Origin: Flavobacterium anhuiense
Lineage (GTDB): Bacteria; Bacteroidota; Bacteroidia; Flavobacteriales; Flavobacteriaceae
Length of the DNA: 64,000 nucleotides
Direction: 5' to 3'
Assembly: GCF_900101855.1 (NCBI RefSeq)
Contig: NZ_FMVC01000005.1
Span: forward strand, 372,001 to 436,000
Part shown: one piece after another, positions 6,986 through 13,929 of the stretch
How the letters are laid out: each line of letters begins with the position of its first letter
Numbering within the stretch: position 1 is the stretch's first letter
The notes under the pieces: generated by a model
What the model saw: only the letters and a program-made list of their open reading frames with translations
What the model was told of the DNA's origin: nothing
The model's database searches: none
Translations under genes and position numbers: made by a program

Positions 6986-8992
6986 ATGTACAAAAAGAAA
7001 TTTTTTTTGATTCTTGTATTCTTTTTCATCATCTCGTCGAGCTGGTCTCAAAAAGGCTTTTCCATTTTAGAATCAGCTAAAAACAGTATCAATTTTAAAG
7101 GAAATCCAACAAATGCTACAGACAGAAAATCTCTTGCGTTTTCTGATAAAGGCGCTTGGTTCGCCTTCGGATTTTTAGATGTTTCAAATGTTCAAGCAGG
7201 TTTTTCGGGGCCATTTTTAATGACCGAACAAAACGGCGTTTGGTTAAGTTCTTCTTTTGTTTCATTGCAATTAAAAGATGAAAAAGGCCAAGATATTATC
7301 GACTGGAAAAGCTCATTGGTAGCACAAAACAGTTATAACAGTCATCTAGAACAGCAGTTTAAAAATGAAAAATTAGAAGTAAAACAACAACTGGTGTTTT
7401 TATCTGGGCATTCGGCTCTGCAAAGAACAAGCATTACCAATAAAACGGCAAAGACAATTACGCTTTTTCCGTCTTATAATGCGTCTCTTTTTCTAGATGA
7501 TTTGCAATTGTCTAATGAGAAAAACACTTTAAAAATTGTTTCTTCAAAAAGCATAGCGGTTGGTTATATTCAGTTTCTAAAATCAAATCCAGAAATTGAA
7601 ATTACCAAACAAGGATATAAGGCACAAACGGAGAAACTGGTTTTAAAACCAAATGAAACTAAAGAAATTGTAGTTTCACAAACTTTTATTTTTCCGCAAT
7701 ATTCTTGGAAAACGGAAAACGAAACGATACAGAAAACGGTATTCACTACACTGTTAAACAACACACAAAAAGAAAAAGAAAAACAGCTGGCACAACTTAT
7801 TGCCAAAAAGAAAAACATTTACAAAGATCACAGTTATTCAGATTTGATTGCAAAATTGGTGCTGACTTTACAGAACAACACCAGAATTCCAGCAGAAGGA
7901 TTGAAACATGGCGGTCTTTTTCCGAGTTACAATTACGAATGGTTTCATGGTTTTTGGGCTTGGGACAGCTGGAAACATGCCGTTGCAGTAGCCAATTATG
8001 ATGCCGAATTAGCCAAAAATCAGATGCGTGCTTTATTCGATTATCAGGATCCAAATGGTTTTATTCCAGATTGCATTTACAGAAATAATCTTCTAGAAGA
8101 AAACAATTACAGAAATACAAAAGCACCGCTTGCTGCTTGGGCAATTTGGAAGATTTATGAAAAGACAAAAGATGTTAATTTCATAAAAGAGTTTTACCCA
8201 AAGTTGACTTTATATCACAATTGGTGGTACAAAGAACGTGATCACGATCAAGATGGTTTATGCGAATTTGGTTCGACAGACGGAACTGTGATTGCAGCAA
8301 AATGGGAAAGCGGAATGGATAATGCTGTACGTTTTGATGATAGCAAAATCTTGAAAAATGGCGAAAAAGCGTATTCATTAGATCAGGAAAGCGTTGATTT
8401 AAATTCGTTCTTATTTGCAGAGAAAAACTATCTCAGTAAAATGGCATCAGTTTTAAAATTAAATGATGAAGCTAAAAAATGGAAGAATGAAAGCGATGCA
8501 TTAAAACTCAAAATTCAAAAGCAATTTTGGGATCCAGAAACAGGTTGGTTTTATGACACCACAATTGACGGTAAAACATTGATAAAAGCAATGGGATGCG
8601 AAGGATATTGTCCGATTTGGGCAGAAGTAGCTGCAGCCGAACAAGCCAAAGCAGCAAAAAACAATATGGTTGATCCAGCGAGTTTGAACACTTTTGTGCC
8701 TCTGCCAACATTGGCTGCTAATCACCCAAAGTTTAAACCAGATAACGGATATTGGAGAGGACCTATTTGGCTTGACCAAAGTTATTTTGGCATCAACGGA
8801 TTAGAAAAGTATGGATACACGAAAGAAGCAAATGAATTGGCCTATAAACTGATGCATAATGCTGAAGGCGTTATGGACAAAGGAACTTCTATCAGAGAAA
8901 ATTATCAGCCCGTAAATGGAAAAGGATTGGAAGCTTACAACTTCAGCTGGTCGGCTTCGCATTATTTAATGCTGCTTTTAGAGGATAAATAA
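6986..8992 (+). CDS. Secreted GH63 (YgjK-like) alpha-glucosidase
   Basis: A 668-residue exported glycoside hydrolase. The N-terminal MYKKKFFLILVFFFIISSSW ending SQ is a type I signal peptide. Residues 25-240 form a beta-sandwich. The (alpha/alpha)6 barrel follows with EWFHGFWAWDSWKHAVAVAN, in which Asp327 corresponds to the GH63 general acid of E. coli YgjK. The block KLTLYHNWWYKERDHDQDG also matches YgjK closely. Glu638 in TSIRENYQPVNG is the probable general base. YgjK-type enzymes act on alpha-glucosides, and its glycosynthase mutant was reported to favour Glc-alpha1,2-Gal products, the disaccharide carried by collagen hydroxylysine. Position between AASA dehydrogenase and a GH42 beta-galactosidase suggests removal of Glc from Glc-Gal-hydroxylysine. 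Family firm, substrate inferred. Confidence 0.82.
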   Translation: MYKKKFFLILVFFFIISSSWSQKGFSILESAKNSINFKGNPTNATDRKSLAFSDKGAWFAFGFLDVSNVQAGFSGPFLMTEQNGVWLSSSFVSLQLKDEKGQDIIDWKSSLVAQNSYNSHLEQQFKNEKLEVKQQLVFLSGHSALQRTSITNKTAKTITLFPSYNASLFLDDLQLSNEKNTLKIVSSKSIAVGYIQFLKSNPEIEITKQGYKAQTEKLVLKPNETKEIVVSQTFIFPQYSWKTENETIQKTVFTTLLNNTQKEKEKQLAQLIAKKKNIYKDHSYSDLIAKLVLTLQNNTRIPAEGLKHGGLFPSYNYEWFHGFWAWDSWKHAVAVANYDAELAKNQMRALFDYQDPNGFIPDCIYRNNLLEENNYRNTKAPLAAWAIWKIYEKTKDVNFIKEFYPKLTLYHNWWYKERDHDQDGLCEFGSTDGTVIAAKWESGMDNAVRFDDSKILKNGEKAYSLDQESVDLNSFLFAEKNYLSKMASVLKLNDEAKKWKNESDALKLKIQKQFWDPETGWFYDTTIDGKTLIKAMGCEGYCPIWAEVAAAEQAKAAKNNMVDPASLNTFVPLPTLAANHPKFKPDNGYWRGPIWLDQSYFGINGLEKYGYTKEANELAYKLMHNAEGVMDKGTSIRENYQPVNGKGLEAYNFSWSASHYLMLLLEDK

Positions 8993-9079
8993 TATAAAGC
9001 GTTGGTTTTTAATACATAGCAACATAATTTACTAGACTCATAATTGTAGCGGTGAAAGACGTTCTACTTTTCTTAAGCA

Positions 9080-9155
9080 AACATAGCTATGTGTTAGAAA
9101 CTAGTTTCTTTCACTTTATCTTTTTTAGAAATAAAACTATGTTTCTATGTGTTTA
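9080..9155. repeat. Dispersed intergenic repeat (ACATAG type), copy 1
   Basis: The segment contains AACATAGCTATGTGTTAG and ends with AAACTATGTTTCTATGTGTT. The same ending recurs at about 13890-13912 before the next large gene. Such short near-palindromic elements between genes are common in flavobacteria. No coding capacity. Confidence 0.5.
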
Positions 9156-9166
9156 ATTTAATAAAT

Positions 9167-9196
9167 CAACAACAACAACAACAACAACAACAACAA
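9167..9196 (+). repeat. (CAA)10 microsatellite in the GH42 leader
   Basis: Ten uninterrupted CAA triplets end 7 bp before the ATG of the GH42 gene. A/C-only leaders are unstructured and can favour ribosome access in Bacteroidota, which make little use of Shine-Dalgarno pairing. The tract is also prone to slippage, which would change spacing and expression but not reading frame. Confidence 0.9.
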
Positions 9197-9203
9197 AACT
9201 AAC

Positions 9204-11336
9204 ATGTCTAACCACAAAACTTTAACCAAAATTATATTAGCAGGATTGCTTATGGCAAGCTGTAATTTAACACCTGTTTTTGCTCAGAACAAAAAGGGGG
9301 CGGTTTCAGAAAAACAGGATCCGCAACGTTTTTTCTCCAAACCAAATTTAATGCAGATTGGAGTTTATTATTATCCAGAGCAATGGCCTAGAGAACAATG
9401 GGAACGCGATTTAAAAAACATCAAAAAACTGGGTTTTGAGTTTACGCACTTCGCTGAGTTCGCATGGACTTTTATGGAACCCGAAGAAGGAAAATACGAT
9501 TTTAAATGGCTGGATGATGCTTTGGCTATTGCCGAAAAACAAGGCTTGAAAGTCATCATGTGCACACCAACGCCAACTCCTCCAGCATGGATGGGAGAAA
9601 AATATCCTGAAATTTATCTGGTAGATGCAAGCGGACGCAGAAGAGAACACGGAAATAGAGCCAATCAATCTGTTTCTAATGAAAAATACAGAGAGTTTGT
9701 AGCTAAAATTGTGACCGAACTTGCAAAAAGATACGGCAATAATAAAAACGTTATTGGCTGGCAAGTTGATAACGAACCAGGAGCACCAGACGATTTTAGT
9801 CCGTCCGCACAAAAAGGATTTCAGAAATGGCTTAAAGCGAAGTATGGTACAATCGAAAAATTAAATGCGGAGTGGGTAGCGAGTTTCTGGAGCATCAGAT
9901 ACAATAATTTTGAACAGATTGCGATTCCAAATGCAGAGATTTATTTTGAAGACAAACTAAGTCCACATGCTGTTTTGGATTTTAAACGTTTTACAGCAGA
10001 TTCTCAAGCAGAATATTTGAATTTGCAGGCAGAAATACTTCGCAAATATATTGATCCAAAACAATGGATTACGACCAATTATACCAATGTAGTTTACGGG
10101 GCAGATCCTAGAAGAACAGATAAAATGGATTTTGCAACTTATACGATGTATCCTGTAAGTGGAAGAAACAATTTAGGCGGACAAAATTTTAGAATGGGAC
10201 ATCCTAATAAAATTTCAGAAGCAAATGATTATTACAGATCCATAAATGGCGTTACAGGAGTAATGGAAATGCAGCCGGGACAGGTAAACTGGGCAAGCAT
10301 TAATCCGCAACTGCTTCCGGGAACAGTCCATATGTGGATTTCTCAGGCTTTTGGCGGCGGCTGTTCTTTTACTTGTACGTACAGATACAGACATCCGCTT
10401 GGAAGCAGCGAAATGTATCATGACGGAATTGTGGGTACAGATGGCGTGACGTTGACAACAGGCGGAAAAGAGTTTGTTCAGTCAATTGAAGATATGAAAC
10501 TGCTTCGTAAAGAGTACAATCCAAAAGCAGTAATTCCGCAGGAAATAGCGAAGAGAAAAACAGGATTTTTATGGAGTCACGAAAATCTGTGGGATTTAGA
10601 AAACCAGAAACAAACAGAATTTTGGAGTACTTGGAGACATAGAAACATCTATAGTTCAGCTGTAAAATCGACTGGTGCTCCAATGGATTTTATCACAGAA
10701 GAGAGCGATTTTTCTGCATATCCGTTTATTGTTGCCCCAGCGTATCAATTAATTGATCAAAAACTGGTGGACAAATGGACGAAATACGTCGAAAATGGTG
10801 GAAATTTAATTCTTTCCTGTCGAACAGGCCAAAAAGATAAAAACGGCCATTTCTTTGAAGCCAAATGGAGTGCGCCAATTGTACCTTTGATCGGAGCAGA
10901 TGTTGAGTTTTTTGATATGCTCGTTGAAGATGTAAACGGAACTATAAATGCTGGAAACAATACTTATAAGTGGAATGTTTGGGCAGATGTTTTAAATCCG
11001 AAACAAGGAACTGAAGTTTTGGCTTCTTATGCCGATCAGTTTTACAAAGGCAAAGCGGCGGCGATTACCAGAAAATTAGGAAAAGGAACCGTTACTTATA
11101 TTGGAGCTGAAAGTAAAGACGGAAATCTGGAAAGACAATTAGTAAGAACTGTATACGAACGTGCAAAAGTTGCCATTGAAGATTTGCCAAAAGGAGTTTA
11201 TGTAGAATGGCGTGATGGTTTTTATGTGGGTGTGAATTATACCAATGAAACTATTAATCTGCCAATTCCTGCAGGAAGCAAAATATTGGTGGGAAAAAAT
11301 CCATTAGAACCAGCTCAGGCTGTAATTTGGAAATAA
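9204..11336 (+). CDS. Exported GH42 beta-galactosidase
   Basis: A 710-residue beta-galactosidase of glycoside hydrolase family 42. The N-terminus (LTKIILAGLLMASCNL) is a signal sequence; it could be a lipoprotein signal with Cys20 or be cut after VFA at residue 27. The TIM barrel opens with IGVYYYPEQWPREQWERDLK, includes the acid/base Glu191 in GWQVDNEPG and the nucleophile Glu355 in GVMEMQPGQVNW, and is followed by the trimerisation and C-terminal domains (PFIVAPAYQLIDQ, GTVTYIGAESKDG). GH42 enzymes remove terminal beta-linked galactose. Between the GH63 gene and a hydroxylysine kinase-type fusion it would cleave the beta-Gal-O-hydroxylysine bond. That substrate is inferred; plant galactan fragments are the usual alternative. 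Confidence 0.92.
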   Translation: MSNHKTLTKIILAGLLMASCNLTPVFAQNKKGAVSEKQDPQRFFSKPNLMQIGVYYYPEQWPREQWERDLKNIKKLGFEFTHFAEFAWTFMEPEEGKYDFKWLDDALAIAEKQGLKVIMCTPTPTPPAWMGEKYPEIYLVDASGRRREHGNRANQSVSNEKYREFVAKIVTELAKRYGNNKNVIGWQVDNEPGAPDDFSPSAQKGFQKWLKAKYGTIEKLNAEWVASFWSIRYNNFEQIAIPNAEIYFEDKLSPHAVLDFKRFTADSQAEYLNLQAEILRKYIDPKQWITTNYTNVVYGADPRRTDKMDFATYTMYPVSGRNNLGGQNFRMGHPNKISEANDYYRSINGVTGVMEMQPGQVNWASINPQLLPGTVHMWISQAFGGGCSFTCTYRYRHPLGSSEMYHDGIVGTDGVTLTTGGKEFVQSIEDMKLLRKEYNPKAVIPQEIAKRKTGFLWSHENLWDLENQKQTEFWSTWRHRNIYSSAVKSTGAPMDFITEESDFSAYPFIVAPAYQLIDQKLVDKWTKYVENGGNLILSCRTGQKDKNGHFFEAKWSAPIVPLIGADVEFFDMLVEDVNGTINAGNNTYKWNVWADVLNPKQGTEVLASYADQFYKGKAAAITRKLGKGTVTYIGAESKDGNLERQLVRTVYERAKVAIEDLPKGVYVEWRDGFYVGVNYTNETINLPIPAGSKILVGKNPLEPAQAVIWK

Positions 11337-11364
11337 AATTTGCCGCTAATAATTTTTAATAAAT

Positions 11365-11434
11365 GCCACGAATTACACTAATTTACACGAATTAAAGACT
11401 TGAAAAATTAGCGCAAATTCGTGCAATTAGTGGC
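11365..11434. repeat. Intergenic inverted repeat (GCCACGAATT family)
   Basis: The arms GCCACGAATTACACTAATTT and AAATTCGTGCAATTAGTGGC form a long imperfect stem-loop just after the GH42 stop. It is a recognisable flavobacterial dispersed repeat and may terminate the GH42 transcript. A GTG inside it (11421) could open the next reading frame early but is rejected as a start. Confidence 0.6.
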
Positions 11435-11468
11435 TAAAAAAAAACAAAAACAATTTAATAGAATAGCA

Positions 11469-13766
11469 ATGATTTTTTCAGAAACAGTTATTCAGTACTT
11501 GGTAAAAGAACATTACGGATTAAATGTAGCCGTAAAAGCATTAAATGGATATGACGAATTGAATTTTCTCTTGTCCGATGACAAAAATGAAAAATACATT
11601 CTCAAAGTATCAAATGAGAGTCATTCATTTCCATTTTTAAAGGCACAAGCTTCAATTTTGAGGCATCTTGGCAATAGTGCTATTTCAGATTGTTTTCAGC
11701 ATTTTTGCCTTAATAAAAATGGCGAGGGACTGACTGAGATACTAACAGATTCCCAAACCTATCATATTAGAATTCTCAACTTTCTGGAAGGTACTTTTTG
11801 GGTAGACGAGAAGAACAAAAACAGCGAGCTCCATTATAATCTAGGTTCTTTTTTAGGTAATATGGATGCTGTATTAGCTAATTTTTCGCATCCAGCAATG
11901 CATCGCAATTATACTTGGGATATTAGCCGTGCAAGTGAAGCAGGCGATAATTTAAAGTATATTCTAAATCATGAAAGAAGACGTATTGCGGGTTATTTTT
12001 TATTGCAGTTTGACACCGAAGTGCTGCCGCAGTTGCATCGTCTAAGACACGCCTATATTCACAATGACACAAATGATTATAATGTTTTGGTGAAAGACAA
12101 TCGCATTAGCGGACTGATTGACTTTGGCGATATGGTTTACACGGCTTTAATCAATAACCTTGCGATTGCCTGTGTGTATGCGATGCTTGATGAAGAAGAT
12201 CCGTTAGCTGTAGCGGCAACCATTGTCAAAGGATATCATAATTCGTATGCGCTTACCGAACAAGAATTGGATCTTTTGTATTATTTAATTGCAGGAAGAC
12301 TTTGCATTAGTGTGACACAATCTGCTTACAATGCATCGTTAGACAGTAACAACGAACACCATTTTGTTACCGAAAAACCAGCTTGGGATTTGTTATATAA
12401 ATGGATAAAAGTAAATCCAATCAAAGCGCAAGATGCGTTTAGAAAAGGGTGTGGTTTTGATGGATTAATCAATGATAACGATTATTCGGAGCTTCTTGAA
12501 ATTAGAAAACAGAAAATAGGAAGAAATTTAAGCATTGGTTACAAAGAAAAATTAAAAATTGTAAAAGGAGCTTTGCAATATTTATATGATGACAAAGGAA
12601 GAACTTTTGTTGATTGTGTAAATAATCCATCGCATGTTGGACATTGCCATCCGGTTGTGGTTAGAAAAATGCAACATCAAATAGCGACTTTAAATACAAA
12701 TACGAGATATTTGAATGACGCCATAACGGATTATGCGCAAAGGTTGACGGCAACTTTACCTGAAAAACTAAGCGTTTGTTATTTTGTAAATTCTGGTAGT
12801 GAAGCCAATGATTTGGCTATTCGTATGAGCCGTCATTTTACCAAACAAAAAGATATTATCGTACTCGATCACGCTTATCACGGAACTTCGACGGTCGCAA
12901 TGGAAATGAGTCCGTATAAATTTGACAGCAAAGGCGGTTCTGGTCAAATGCCTTGGATTCATAAAGCAATTAATCCAGATTTGTATCGAGGTCCTTATAA
13001 ATATGGCGATGCAGAAGCAGGAGAAAAATATGCTGCAGATGTACAGCGAATTATCGAAAATTTAAAGAAAGAAAATAAGGCGCCAGCAGTTTTTATCTGT
13101 GAAACTTTATTAGGAGTCGGCGGTCAAATTCCGTTGCCAGAAAACTATTTAAAAACTGTATATGAATATGTTCGTGCGGCAGGAGGAGTTTGCATTGCAG
13201 ATGAAGTTCAAGTTGGTTTTGGAAGAATTGGAGATCATTTCTGGGGATTCGAATTGCAAAATGTGGTGCCAGATATTGTTGTCTTAGGAAAACCAATAGG
13301 AAACGGGCATCCGTTGGCAGCTGTAATTGTAACCGAAGAGATTGCAGAAGCTTTCAACAATGGCTTGGAGTACTTTAATACTTTTGGCGGTAATCCTGTT
13401 TCTATGGCTACAGGATTGGCTGTTTTAGATGTAATTCAGCAGGAAGAAATGCAGCAGCATGCATTGGAAACTGGTAATTATTTGATGGATGGATTAAAAA
13501 AATTAATGCATAAATATCCTATCATTAGTGATGTTCGAGGACACGGATTATTTATTGGAGCAGAAATGGTAAAAGATAGAACTACAATGGAACCTGCCAT
13601 TCCTGAAATAGATATTGTAGTCGAAAAGCTGAAAGCCAAAGGATATTTGTTAAGCACAGATGGACCTCTGCACAATGTTCTAAAAATAAAACCGCCAATG
13701 CCATTTAATAAACAAAATGCTGATGAAATGGTGCAATTACTTGATATTGCATTGAGCGAATTATAG
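11469..13766 (+). CDS. Kinase/class III PLP fusion: probable hydroxylysine kinase and phospho-lyase
   Basis: A 765-residue two-domain protein. Residues 1-335 are an APH/choline-kinase fold: His198-x-Asp200 and Asn205 in HNDTNDYNVLV form the catalytic loop, and Asp218 in GLIDFGD the metal-binding DFG-like site, as in eukaryotic hydroxylysine kinase. Residues 343-765 are a class III aminotransferase fold with PLP Lys608 in VVLGKPIGNGHPLAAV. The blocks ADEVQVGFGRIGDHFWGFEL and EYFNTFGGNPVS closely resemble mammalian ETNPPL/PHYKPL phospho-lyases. Together the domains could phosphorylate 5-hydroxylysine and then eliminate phosphate and ammonia to give AASA, the substrate of the nearby ALDH7. Ethanolamine-phosphate lyase activity is the main alternative. 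The ATG at 11469 was chosen because the upstream GTG lies in a repeat. No signal peptide; cytoplasmic. Confidence 0.85.
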   Translation: MIFSETVIQYLVKEHYGLNVAVKALNGYDELNFLLSDDKNEKYILKVSNESHSFPFLKAQASILRHLGNSAISDCFQHFCLNKNGEGLTEILTDSQTYHIRILNFLEGTFWVDEKNKNSELHYNLGSFLGNMDAVLANFSHPAMHRNYTWDISRASEAGDNLKYILNHERRRIAGYFLLQFDTEVLPQLHRLRHAYIHNDTNDYNVLVKDNRISGLIDFGDMVYTALINNLAIACVYAMLDEEDPLAVAATIVKGYHNSYALTEQELDLLYYLIAGRLCISVTQSAYNASLDSNNEHHFVTEKPAWDLLYKWIKVNPIKAQDAFRKGCGFDGLINDNDYSELLEIRKQKIGRNLSIGYKEKLKIVKGALQYLYDDKGRTFVDCVNNPSHVGHCHPVVVRKMQHQIATLNTNTRYLNDAITDYAQRLTATLPEKLSVCYFVNSGSEANDLAIRMSRHFTKQKDIIVLDHAYHGTSTVAMEMSPYKFDSKGGSGQMPWIHKAINPDLYRGPYKYGDAEAGEKYAADVQRIIENLKKENKAPAVFICETLLGVGGQIPLPENYLKTVYEYVRAAGGVCIADEVQVGFGRIGDHFWGFELQNVVPDIVVLGKPIGNGHPLAAVIVTEEIAEAFNNGLEYFNTFGGNPVSMATGLAVLDVIQQEEMQQHALETGNYLMDGLKKLMHKYPIISDVRGHGLFIGAEMVKDRTTMEPAIPEIDIVVEKLKAKGYLLSTDGPLHNVLKIKPPMPFNKQNADEMVQLLDIALSEL

Positions 13767-13775
13767 TTTTTTAAA

Positions 13776-13915
13776 CGCATAGAAACATAGATTTTTATCT
13801 TAAAAAAAGACACAAAAAAGAAACTCGTTCTTAACACATATCTATGTGTTTTCATGCTAAGTGAAACCCTCTCACACAATAAAAATCTATGTTTCTATGT
13901 GTTAAGACAAAAGTT
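13776..13915. repeat. Dispersed intergenic repeat (ACATAG type), copy 2
   Basis: The region contains CATAGAAACATAG, AACACATATCTATGTGTT and AAAATCTATGTTTCTATGTGTT. The last matches the end of the copy at 9080-9155. It fills the gap between the kinase/phospho-lyase gene and the next gene and has no coding capacity. Confidence 0.5.
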
Positions 13916-13929
13916 AATAACAATTAAAA

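Noticed and set aside
7570..8779. Several - strand open frames of 65-92 codons
   Set aside because: Antisense shadows within the GH63 gene, cysteine/phenylalanine-rich and without domains.
6986..8992. Trehalase (GH37) annotation
   Set aside because: The GFWAWDSWKHA and YHNWWYKERDHDQDG blocks match GH63 YgjK-type enzymes; trehalase signature motifs were not seen.
11421..11468. Longer GTG start for the kinase/phospho-lyase fusion
   Set aside because: The extra 16 codons lie partly in a dispersed intergenic inverted repeat and encode MQLVAKKKQKQFNRIA, which is not part of the kinase fold.
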